From: Aristolochia californica
Lineage: Eukaryota; Streptophyta; Magnoliopsida; Piperales; Aristolochiaceae
Direction of reading: 5' to 3'
NCBI GenBank assembly: GCA_029961685.1
Contig: JARWKL010000001.1
Coordinates: 60,251,314-60,315,313, forward strand
DNA length: 64,000 nt
The notes under the pieces are model-generated. The model was not told the origin of the DNA. It worked only from the letters and a program-made list of their open reading frames with translations, and made no database searches. Below, piece after piece: positions 39,027 to 50,500 of the stretch (positions are counted from its first letter, which is position 1; each line of letters begins with the position of its first letter). The position numbers were made by a program, and so were the translations under genes.

Positions 39027-40598
39027 TCAATGGATGTTCCCCTGACAGGCCAAGTAGAGTGGAGTCGGGGGGTCAGAATAGCTACCGCCTCTAATCCCAT
39101 CGAATACCCAACGGTTAGCTGCCTGAGTATAATGGATTCCGTCCCAAATGACTCGAACTTGTGGATTCCTACACGATCTCCCTATTAAGACTCTGGTACC
39201 GTTTACCTCAACGGTCGATCCGCAGCGCATGCTCCGGTTATAGTTGTACTTGCCCCCGTGCCCACAACATGCTTCCAGTGGCTTCTCAAAACCTGAAAAT
39301 TTTCCAGATGTAAAATTAAACGGATACGAAATACCCGAATAGCCTTATTCGGGTGGGTTTCATTTGTTCACGTGAGGAAGACATGAAATGGAGACTCTTA
39401 CCATACTTGGTGGCATGGGTTATGAGGGAGTACTTCAAGGAGTAGATATCCACATAGGTGAATACACCCGAAGGGACCTCCTTCCTCAGCTTAACCACAG
39501 CCTCCTTCAACTTCTTGTTGAAATACTGAGCCACCCTGTTGAAGGTTTTCACACACCCAGCCTTGTCTATTTGACTCTTCTTGTGATTCACACGTTCGAT
39601 CACATACGCAAGGCAGCCAAACGGCCCTGTGTTATGTATCAAGAAGTATCTTCCTCCTTGCTCGTAGATATCCTGAATGAGTATAAAGATTTTGAGTTTA
39701 TTAGCTGTGGAGGAATGTTAAAGATTACACATTACAAAGATTTTGAATTTATTAGTTGAAAAAACAAAGGTTCTAAAGATTAGATTCATACCTTAACAAT
39801 TGATGTAAATTGTCGGAGAATATCAGGCACATTTGCTCTAACTTCAGCAGAAGTCATGTTATTAAAGAAGCAGTGAGTGAGATCATTCTGTCCAATGTCA
39901 AATGTGTACAAAGCTCGAGAGAAATCTTCCCCTTTTGGCATCAGATCCTTGAACACCCCTCCTGGCATCAACAAGAACCCATTAAGAACACTTAACAAGG
40001 TCTGCTTGAAAGAAGTGAATTTTCAGACGGACCTTTTTTGGAGATAATTTGGGATCTGGACTTGAACTGTGAGAACTGCGAGAACTGCGTATCCAAGGGG
40101 AACGGACTTAACCCACTTTCGAACAGGGTGGCGTCAGGACGACGGATGGTCGCGCCGGCGGTGGCGAAGTTGGCACCGTGGCTGAAGTTTGTGCCCAGGG
40201 AGTTGAGGTAGGCATCAAGGTATGGTAATCCAAGGTTGTTGGCTGCAATACGCAGGTTAGAAATGGCTAATGGTAACATATGATAAACGATTGTGAAATT
40301 CGTATAATGGTATTTAAAACAACAAAAAAAGAAGAAAAGAATGAACGTGCTTACCGATGAAATCAATAACAAGCCGGCCGTCCGAGTACCTCCCGGCGGG
40401 ATGACCCCAAAACGACTCCCCGTTCGGTTCCGGGGCCGGCCAGAAAGACGCCGCCAGGCCTCCGGTATCGGAATTCGAATCGCCGAAGTTGAACACCGCT
40501 GAAAATTCACATCTCGAAGTAGCGGAAACGTGAACGAACAACACGCCGAGCAGGGCCGATAGAATACTCCGCGACAATCCAGTCTCCACAGTCTTCAT
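39027..40598 (-). CDS. GDSL esterase/lipase 1 (At5g14450-like)
   Basis: Five exons on the complement: 40598-40355, 40242-40033, 39961-39792, 39672-39402 and 39292-39027, giving 386 residues. An N-terminal signal peptide (about residues 1-28) points to secretion. Block I is FNFGDSNSDTGG with the nucleophile Ser41. Block III is FDIGQNDL. Block V is WDGIHYTQAAN with the Asp and His of the triad. The conserved HNTGPFGCL is present. It should hydrolyse ester bonds in the apoplast; the substrate is unknown. All introns use GT-AG. It is a paralogue of the tandem pair at 54-59 kb and points the opposite way. The complete catalytic set makes it the reference copy for judging the other two. Confidence 0.93.
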
Positions 40599-40896
40599 CT
40601 TCTCCGAGGAGCAGAACAGTAGATCGAGAGACTAAAGAGCCCGGTCGAGATAGTAAAAAAGAAAAAAAAAACAGAGTAAAAGAACTGCGCTGATCAAGAT
40701 TTTATAAGAAGAAGTTCACTCCGAGAACTGATGATAAGTGGAGACACGGATCTGAGGAGTGAAGTGTTCTGCTGCAGTGCTGTAGCTTATATGGATGGAA
40801 CTGGCCTCGTTTTTTCTGGACGAGGACGGAGCAGTTGTGATCAATCAGGCATGTAATGTGGAGACGATGCTGCGTCGGCGGAGTCAATTCTGGATA

Positions 40897-40919
40897 AGAG
40901 AGAGAGAGAGAGAGAGAGA
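40897..40919. repeat. Short (GA)n tract upstream of GDSL1
   Basis: About 23 bp of GA repeats about 300 bp before the GDSL1 start codon. GA/CT tracts are common in plant leaders and core promoters. Confidence 0.7.
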
Positions 40920-41345
40920 CAGAACCATTACGAGTAATTCCTGCTGATTTCAATCTGTCTCCTTCTTCTTCTTCTTCTGTTTTTGGCCTGGAAGCGCGGG
41001 GTTGTTCCAAAAATGGTGGCCAGATTGAGTGGATCCGTGCCCTTTGGAGCTTTGACGGCTGGGTTCGATGAATTAATATCGGATAATCGCGTGTTTATCC
41101 AGAAATCCGACATTGTCGAGGTGTGGGAAATTTACTTTAATACTCAGTTGCTGTAATCTAATAAACGATAAGATAATGATATTATTATATCAATATATCT
41201 TATCCAAAAAAATAATAATAATTCAAAACTCTCCTTTAAAATTATATATTTAATAATAATTTATTTATTTAAAATAGTTTTTTTTTCATAACCACACCAA
41301 ATTCCACTTACATTAAAATGCTTAATTTCAGTACTAATACAGTGT

Positions 41346-41816
41346 TCATGCCCTCATTTGCATGGATAGCAGCCTCTGTCGTTCAAAGAACTCGTGCTTC
41401 TTCTTCAGAAACTCCACTGCAAACCCATCCACGTTCTGATATTTGTCCTCCCCCTCTTCACCGACAGTTTTCTCCTTCTCACCGGCGCCGCCATTCTTCT
41501 TCTTCTTCTCCTTCACAACCGGCACATCATGCACGATGTCCCCTGGGTTGCCGTAGACCGGTTTCTCGTTGAACATCAGCTGGAGGTTCGGGAAGTGAGT
41601 CCCCTCGGTTTTGGCCCTGGGCATCTTATCCACGGACTGGACGTAGACGTTGTCGCCTTTTGGGTGCTTTTTCTCCGTGGAGACGTCCGTCGGGTTGTTG
41701 AGGACGTCGCCGCGGCTTCCCTTCGGATGACTAAGGTGGAAGGTGTTTGGGACATGGCCTTCGTCCGCGAAGGTGACCCTCTGTGTTTGAGTCGCCTTGT
41801 GTCTGTTGCTGAACAT
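41346..41816 (-). CDS. Hypothetical hydrophilic protein
   Basis: Intronless frame of 156 residues from the Met of MFSNRHKATQTQRVTF; an upstream in-frame Met at 41861 would add 15 residues. The sequence is polar and charged with a Lys/Glu-rich C-terminal half (KEKKKKNGGAGEKEKTVGEE) and no signal peptide or membrane segment. GC content is higher than in the neighbouring DNA and the reading frame has coding-like third positions, so I think it is real. I do not recognise the family. Its composition would suit a disordered, LEA-like or nuclear protein, but this is only a guess. Confidence 0.55.
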   Translation of the reverse strand: MFSNRHKATQTQRVTFADEGHVPNTFHLSHPKGSRGDVLNNPTDVSTEKKHPKGDNVYVQSVDKMPRAKTEGTHFPNLQLMFNEKPVYGNPGDIVHDVPVVKEKKKKNGGAGEKEKTVGEEGEDKYQNVDGFAVEFLKKKHEFFERQRLLSMQMRA

Positions 41817-42475
41817 GGTGAAATTAAGTTTGAGTGCTCTGTGACTGCTCTGTGGTTTCATCTAAAGCTTCTGCGGAATTTATAGGCTTCTGGGTTGCTT
41901 CTGCTGTGATACGGGGAAGGCATCTCATGCCTGATAATGGCGATTCCCTGTCAATTTTACTTTAAAAGTAGAATATGTTCTCTCAGTGAGCGAAACATAT
42001 TCGATGAAATGACTAGCAGAATCTTGACCGGTGGAAAGAGGGGATCGGAGGTGGATGTTGAAGGACAAATTATGCAAAAGAGATCCTTGCTCAAGAAAAG
42101 CAAAACTACTGAAAGGAACTGAGGGTGAGCAAGTCGAGCTATGTATGTGTTCTCCTCCAAACTACTCTTTTGCCGAAAGCTAGAAAGTTTCCGATTCTCC
42201 ACCAACTTCTTAGATAAAGTACTTCTTAGAGTGGAAATAATAGATAAAGACTAACATTTCTTCAAGTAAAACTGAGTAAACAATCATGTGGCATAGGAGG
42301 TCCATATATATAGTCACAAAACACATGCAAGTAAATTATTACTTGAAGGAAAAGGAATTGAAACATTACAATATTTACTTGAAGAATACCTCCACATAAG
42401 ATCACATTGTGACTCCAAATCAAAATGAAAACAATTTTTTGGGTGATTAAATTTGCTTGTCTATGCTTATTCATT

Positions 42476-44093
42476 TTATTTTGATCCAAAACCAAACCAC
42501 TTTGCTAGGAAGAACTTGTTCTTAGGACGATTCGGTGATTCGGTGTTGTTCTTAGAGGATGGTTTCGGTGATGGACTGGTTGACTGGATCGAATTACCTG
42601 TGTTCAAAGAGAAAAAATCACCAAATATTTTTAATTTTTATCAAAAATTGAATTGATTGCATTAACATTAATTTATTAAACTGTCTCACAAAAAGAAATA
42701 ATTTAATCTCATTTTTTGTCTTGCCAGATTATTTTCCAGAAAGGTACAAATTTCTATTATGTTTGTGATGGAATATGAATAAGGGAAGCTGGAGTTATCC
42801 TACCCACCTGATATAGGAGGTGCTTGAGTCTTCATGCTTCCTGGGGTAGAAGTTCTACCAGGAGAATCCATGTATCTGAAGTCTGCAACTGCTCCATTTT
42901 CACCAAAATCTATCACCATATATTGAAGTTTTGAATCATTCTTCTTGTTGTTTATGATTTTATGCCCTTAATGAAAACTTGAAAAGAACTTGCAAAGTTG
43001 GTTTTGTGGTAGTCCATATATACTGAAATGCTTTAATTTCAAATCTGATTTTCCTGCATCTGCCACAAGAGTTTGAGTCTCTACCTGAAGTTGGCCTGTT
43101 CATTTGCTGGTAAGAACTGGAAGTTGGTTTCCTGACTGAAGCCCTGTGCTCCATGAGCTCTCCATTTTCCTCATACCCTACATCCACATAAAAATCTTAA
43201 GTTACTCATGTTTCCCTCCTCTAATTCCCGTTTCTTCATGCTTTGAAACTGGTAAATGATCCCCTTGTACTGCTGATACGTAGTGATAAAACACATCAAA
43301 TTTTGAGGTGGATTACAGGATACCCAGTATAAGTTTATCCATTAAAGAGAGACTTACTTGTACCAGGGGGCTTCCCATAGTTTGCTCTCAAAACTTCTAG
43401 GAAAGATTCATCCTTCGGATCTTGCATCACTAAAACAAACAAAAAAAGATGATTTCTGTTGTTGTTTTTTCTTGTTAAAGACCAAATCGTTCATAAGAGT
43501 ACTATCGATTTGTGAGTTTACACTGATCGTAAAGTTCATGCCGGAGGTTCGGCGGGAATCCAACCAACAGCAACTGAACTGCTTCTGCATCCCTGTTCGT
43601 TGAGAGCTTCGCCACGAAATTTAGGTTCTGGGTATCTAGTAGTATTCCGGCGAGCTGTGGAACAGGAATTCTCGTTCTTGAGTGAGAAAGGAGAATGTTA
43701 AACAAACAAATTATATGGAACACAATTTAGAGAACATACCAGTATTTTCCTTAAGCTTGGAGTCTCATCAAGTAGATCATAAGCTTCTTCACAGTAGTTA
43801 TCTGTAAGAAGAGTGCATGATGATCCTACCTAGAGGTACAAGAAGATGAGAATACGTCAGTTTAGAGCTATACTAACAAGACAGGCTTTAGAGAAGTGGA
43901 AATTAACCTCTCCATTTGTTTTGAGAATATCTTGGCCTACAACCAGTACATTCAGCTGCCTTGCCATAATTAAACCGTCTAGATCCACCTGATTGTTTTG
44001 TATTAAAAAAGTACATCAATGAAGTTAGATCTGTTTATCTAAATATCAATACTTTTATGAGCCTTAAGCTTAACAACATGTCAAGAGAGATGA

Positions 44094-44130
<37 letters not shown>

Positions 44131-45988
44131 AGTATCAAACTACTTGTGAAGGAATTTCCACCAGTAATTTGTATTGTAGAGGAGATGAATTTGATACAAG
44201 CAAAGATTGAAAGAGAAAAACAAGGTAAAAATCTTTTAAGAATTGATGAAAGAGCTGTTAGTTATTCCCATTTCATGATCAGCAAGCACCAAACAGTATG
44301 TCTGTGTTTCAATTACTTCTAGGAACTTAAGAAAAACAGTTGAGTTGTCTATAAACCAAGTTATTTGAACTGACCTCATCTGTGAAAAGGAGACTTTTGA
44401 CATCAATCCCTACATGATGAAGAAGCCAAGCAGCTTGCCTTTGCTTCCACATCCTTCTCCTCTTCATATTCATCACAGGCACCACTATCTCCCCTTCTTC
44501 GTCCTTTTTCATTTTATTTTCCAACAGCCAAGCATAAGAAACTGCAGCCAGTATGGAGCTTGTACCTGTTAAGAAACATGTAGGTAAGTTTGTTCATCTA
44601 ATTAATGTCTAAAATTATCTGAAAGTGGAAAACTCACTTAACTGTTTGAAGATCCAGAGAGTATAACCTTTGCCTTTGCTGGAATCTCTCCTCTAGAAAT
44701 CCTTCCTATCACAGCTCTTTTCTCTTTGAGAAATAGATTCAAGCTCCCAACTTCCTCCATTAGTCTTAGTTCCGCAACTAATTGCCTGGGTTGATCTGCA
44801 TCGCTATCCAACTTGGAGAACTTGTTGAATGAGCAAGTAGAGGATGAAATCGACCTCCGGTGAGCCGATTCGATCAGATGTTTTGGAGGGGACAACACTG
44901 GGTTCTCAAGATCTTTTGGTTGGGTCTTGAATGTCCTCCTTGAGATAGGCTTTGGTAGTGAAGCCTGTCCAGCAGATGGGTCATCGTGAAACCGTGATTT
45001 TCGTCGTGTCGATTGTCTTGGTGTCTGGTTGGTTTCAAGTTCATCTGGTGCTTGTGAGGACTGCCCTTGTTTTAGTTCAACTCCATTGTTGGGTTTGAGA
45101 ATGTTTGTGAACCACTGTTGCACTGTAGCAGCTGGTGATTTCTCCACTGTTTGTTCGAAACTTTCCGATTGGTTGCGTGTGTGTTTAGCTGATTTTGATA
45201 GGATTTCTCCACTGAACCCTTCCTCTGATCTGTGCCTGTCATTAGATAGAACTGATGAACAAGTTAAAGAGAAAGATTCTCACAACTCGATCAATTGTTT
45301 TTAAGCACACAACAATCCTTGACAGAGACAGCTAAAGCAATGTTAATTTTGGTTGCAGGAAAGCTAGTTTGAAATCAAGCTATCTTTCTCATTCAAGTGG
45401 GAATTGAACCAATTTAAATGGGCAAGATACCATTTTCGACGCAGTGATATTGTCTCTAGACAGTTGTAATTATCAGAGTTATGATCTTCTTCATTCTAGA
45501 CTGGATCTCTATTAATCTCAAAAATTTTGCCCAAGAGTAGCTAGCCAACTTTACCGACATGATTTACACTCTCCGGTTCCATCTCTTGCTGAAGTTTTGC
45601 AAACACCCACTTACCTCCTGGCTGATCTAGAAAGCGGATCCCTTCGATCCAAAGGCGACTGTGGCGCAAATTCGCTCCGTTGAGCGGCCGCAAACCTCGG
45701 CGAACCGACACGTCGAGAAGACGAGCTGTGCCTCGAAGGAGAGGATGCAACCATTCTCTTAGCTTCTTGCAGCCACTCTTCATGTGTAAAATTACTAATA
45801 TCACCAGATCTATCATCCTCCACATTCTCACTATTCAAATCGTATCTCTCGAGCTCCTTGTTACCATTCCCATAAAACCAATCATTCATCAGATCAGTGA
45901 TATCAGGCACCGGCTTCGGCACAGGCTCCGACTCTGGCTCCGGCATCGTCCACCTTGACTGGCGGCTCTCAACCAGCTTCTTTTGCAT
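42476..45988 (-). CDS. PRUNE-like / DHHA2-domain protein
   Basis: Ten exons on the complement: 45988-45615, 45235-44643, 44565-44375, 43988-43908, 43829-43740, 43654-43522, 43429-43358, 43177-43085, 42909-42808 and 42597-42476, giving 616 residues with all phases joining. The N-terminal 320 residues are Ser/Pro/Arg-rich and look disordered. The core resembles animal PRUNE exopolyphosphatases: SSILAAVSYAWLL, FTDEVDLDGLIMARQ, VGSSCTLLTDNYCEEAYDLL and LAGILLDTQNLN then TNRDAEAVQLLLV. The C-terminus ends KWFGFGSK. The metal-binding motifs of the DHH family look degenerate: NSTSS where DLDS is expected and VGQDIL where VDHHIL is expected. It may therefore not be catalytic. The start is the first in-frame Met after an upstream stop. 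It is divergent from APC10. Confidence 0.78.
44095..44128. repeat. (GA)n microsatellite in an intron of the PRUNE-like gene
   Basis: About 34 bp of GA repeats within intron 3 of the gene (between exons 44375 and 43988). Confidence 0.9.
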
Positions 45989-47557
45989 GTTTACAGTTGG
46001 ATCTCTTCTCCAAGCTGGCCGCTTCTCCTGCTGTGGAGGACAGTATAAGGAGAAGCTTGAGAGAAACAGCAGAGAAAGAGCTTTGTGCTTGCTGGGCTGA
46101 GATTACGAGACATGATTTCTTTGTAAATTTGATTGTTCAGACTGTAACGGAGACTGCATGGCCGGCTTTCACTGGTGTCTTATTCTATGTTGTTTGCACT
46201 GACCAGTGATCATGACTAATTAATTAAGGGAGGCGGCAACACAATGCTCTTGATGGGGGCCCTCCCATCTTGCTGGATAGAAAGGAGATTTCATTTTTTT
46301 TTAAATTAAAATTAAAATACATTTAAATTCGTTAATCATATTTTAAAATTTACGGCATCTAAGCCGACGGCGTTTGGAAATACGGTATGAGTTCATATTC
46401 GAAATTGCCCAATTGAAAATCTAGTCGGTTGCTCATCGTTCCCACTACGAAATTCAAAGCTCGCACCTTGCATTTTCCAGAAGCGGTCGGTCTCGCCGCT
46501 ATCGTTGGACCCGTAAGGATCAGTCATTCTCTTTTCTCCCTCTCGCTCCGCTCTTCCCCTCTCTTATCATTATCTCTGTATTTCTCCGTCTCTTGTCATT
46601 CTCAGCGGTTTTCTCTTTAAAATGGTATTTAGTCTTTCTTTGATATAAGGAATGGTGGGTATTCCCTTTTTTTCTCTCTTTTGGACCATGGCCCCTGTTC
46701 TCTTGACAACAGAGTGGTGGATTTTGCTGCTAATTCTTTTATCTCTGCCATGTGCTCTTTTTTCTCAGTCTTCTTCCCTGAAGTCTCGATATATTATTTT
46801 TGTTTCAGAGTGACTAGCACTGCATTTGGGCGAAGTCTGTGCACGGTTCTTGGGATTTCGCAGTTTCACTCAGGAAATTTTTTGTTGTTCTTTCTCTATG
46901 TTTTTTTGTTGGCAGATGTGATTGGGTTGAAATTCGAAAACTTTGACTGGAGCTAGCATTCCCTACCTGGAACTGTGGTCAGAAGCTGCGAGGGCTTAAA
47001 ATTTGCTGTTTCTTTTTAGGGATGAGTTGTCGAAATAAATATGTCTATCACCACAGCTCTTTTCAAACAAAAATATGCTATCATCCGTTTTTCACATATT
47101 TGCTTCTTAGAGAAATCTTGAATCAAAGGTAGTTTTAAGCAAGCTTTTGCTGATCCCGAGTCGCTTGATGATCGAAATACTGATTTCGGCACCTAACCCA
47201 CTAAGTTGCACAGTGAGTTTGCTGACTGCAATAGAAGGTCACTGTAAGTTTGCGTGGTCATTTTTTTGATAAATGATGATAACACGAAAAGAGCTGAGAG
47301 TTTTCTTGTTTTGTGACTTGGTCTTGTTCTATTATAATTAAATTTGATGCAAATGGGAGATGATGGTTTTAGACTGAAGAACTACTACCATCTCCGTATT
47401 CTCTTGTCAATCATATGTTCACCCCAAGAAATAGAAAGTGTGTAGCACACGAAGACTCCGTTGCAGTTGCCTGATGTTCCAGTGTTTTCTAGAATATACA
47501 TTTTGAAATAGATGCTCTGACAACCGTTATTTTCTCCTAGGTATGCATTTTTACTGA
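45989..47557. promoter_or_regulatory. Divergent promoter region and APC10 leader
   Basis: The starts of the PRUNE-like gene (-) and APC10 (+) face away across 1.6 kb. On the plus strand a GTAAGG donor near 46513 and a TTTCTCCTAG acceptor at 47540 could frame a 5' UTR intron of APC10. Promoters probably lie around 46.2-46.45 kb. No TATA box was recognised. Confidence 0.35.
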
Positions 47558-50500
47558 ATGGCTACAACAGAGTCTGAGGGTGAGGAGGAAGGGAAGCTGG
47601 TCGGGAATCAGCATCTGGTGGTCGACAATGACCTCCAGGAGATGGCAAAAAAGGCTGCTTGGAGTGTCAGCTCTTGCAAACCTGGCAATGGTGTTGTTGC
47701 TCTTCGTGATGACAATCTAGATACTTACTGGCAGTAAGTAATCAGTTGTCCTACATAGAAGTTTTGGTTCTAAGTATTTTTGATACGCAATGCATATTAC
47801 TGTTACTTATTGTGGCTTCTTGAATGATATGCTTCTGTACATTTTTCACTTGCTTCCTAATTTCTAGACCTTGCAGCAGAATAAAAAATAGTGAGAGAAA
47901 TCTTTTTTGGTTCTTGGTCAGGGTTGTGTCTCTGTTTTCCTCTTTCATTAGGTTCAAGTATAAAAAGTTGTGATCAAATATCACCTAATCCTCCTGTCAA
48001 CTTTTTAGTACAAATTAATTTGAATGCTTTGGTATGTCATGGCTAGTGAATTGTTTCTATTCTGCACTGTCCTCATTGTCTCTTAATTCCTCACGCTCAG
48101 GAATTCCTTCACTTGACTTGAATCAACTGAATTTGAATTTTATGTAAATTTACCACTACAAGTAGTTTCTTCAATTATTTTGACCTTATGAACTGATGTC
48201 TCTGTAATGCGAAGCATGTTTGTTTTCTTCCACACAGAGATTGCTTTATATGCTTCTTATATCTGCAGATCAGACGGTGCCCAGCCACATCTAGTCAATA
48301 TACAGTTCCAGAAGAAAGTTAGGTTGCATGTACGTATTGTTGATTTCTTTTAGATCCTAGCATGTTGTGCATCTGATATAATATTAATTAGATTCACCAC
48401 CAATGAACCAGATTTTCTATTTTTTTTTTTCTTCTTTTTAAGCTACTTGTGCTCTATGTGGACTTCAAGCTAGATGAGAGCTACACACCAAGCAAGATAT
48501 CTATTCGTGCAGGTGATGGCTTCCACAACTTAAAGGTAGTATGCCTGATTATTTTTCGCTTGTAGGACTCATGAACCTCACCAGGTGCTATTTGTTACAT
48601 GACAAGTAGGGAACTGAAAATATTTGACAAAGTTTCTTAAACTTAGATTTCATGTGTCAAATCAATGTTTGTTCATGTAGAAGTGGAAATGGAGAAGAAA
48701 TAGAGAGAGAAAGAAGAACACGAGTGAGAGAAGAAGAGTGCACAGCCACAATAAGGATCCCATACTGTTAACAAGCTATGCCATAACATGATTATCTCAG
48801 CCTCCCAGTTATCCGTCATTGAACGGCACTGGTCTGTGATTTTCTTCTGGTAGACGGACACGACTATGCTCTGCTCAGACTTGGTCGCCACAGCAGCATC
48901 CTCCGTTGTCTTCACCCCAGTGGACGAGAAGCATGCCGGCAGATGAACACGAGAGATTTGGGTAAGAGAGCTGAGCAAAAGACGATAGATATACAATTGG
49001 ATCTTCCGATCTTCTATAATAGAGGGGAGAGAGAAAGAGAGAGAAAGACCTTTGCTTTCTTGTCTGGAAATGAGTTGCTGGATCCAAAAATATTACACAG
49101 AAATGCTTTGTTGCTAGCAAGATCCTCTGTCCAGATGGATTTTTTCTGAGAGAGGGCAGTGAGAGAGAGTGAAGCTCCCTTTTATATTGGAAAATTGGAA
49201 ACCCACTTAGGACAGTGATTTCGCAAAACCACTTCTCTCTCTAAAAACTGCTTCTTGGCTACACACGGTTGGTTTTTTTTATTTTTTCATCTTCTTCACC
49301 TGTCTTGTTTTCGTCATCCATAAGATACTTGGTTCTTCTTCTGGTTTAAGATACATTTGACAAATTTGAACCAACTTAGATAATTCTGCTATTCAACTTT
49401 TTAGAAGTAATCATGATAGTATCTTTACCTTCAAAATTTCTAGATTCTTTGGCAGGAGCAATAACTTCACCTGAATCAGCCATAATTTACCACAAAAACT
49501 TGTCAATCCACACAAGAATCGATTTGAAACAAGTTTACACACCGTCCAACACAAAAAATTCACCAAAAACATAGTAAATTGCTTGATCTGACAAGATGGG
49601 GACACAATGGATTCAACTGTGGCACCCAAACTTTAAACCAAACCATGAGTACTCAAGTACCCTTTTAACAATAGTAATTCAACACAAAATAGAAAGAATC
49701 ACCAACAACATAGATGATGTCAGTATCCAAGAGGATGATGTAGGCAACAGGCACAGGTTTGGGGACCTATGCAGATAAGGGTTGGAAAAATCCCAACATA
49801 TAACCCTCTTGGGGCACAAATAACTCATAGAATTGATCAATTGGCAGTACAGACCATCGGGACTAGGGTTATGGCACAAAGGAAGAAGGAAAAATCTAAC
49901 CTTGAACTTCAATCAGTAGAAAATTCTGAAAATCCTCTTTCCTGGAGTAGTTGCAGACTTAGGGAGAGGAGAAAAGATTGCTGAAAACTTTCTGCAAATG
50001 GATCTTAATGCTTAGATGCCATGTAAAAGTGGGAAATTGAGAAGAAATCAAGAGTATAAAAGAAAGAAAGAAGAACACGAGAGAGAGGAAGAGTGCACAG
50101 CTTCCAGCACTCGTTGAGAAGTCTGGAATTCGACCCGTCATTAACCCTCACTTAATTCTTAATGTATCAAAAGTGCATAAATACCCTTCTATATCCAACT
50201 AACCATAACTCCCTTATTACAACTCAGAATCAACTAAATATTGAACCATAAAACACATACACCAAGACAAACTTAAGTCTAACATAGAGGGACAATCTGA
50301 CAAATGCGAAATGATCAAACTATCCTTTTCATATGATTCAATATAGTTTGTGATGCAGTCTTGAATTAGCTGCCAACATCAATCTTGATAGCAAATTGTT
50401 CCTTCGTCATGAAAAAAGTAATAATATTCAGGTTGAATGATGCTAAGCTTTCCCATTGGCTTCCACCCAATAGGCATAGAGCCAAAGGCATAGCTTTTAT

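Noticed and set aside
41394..41885. 163-residue plus-strand frame
   Set aside because: It is the antisense shadow of the minus-strand hypothetical gene, which has better coding character.
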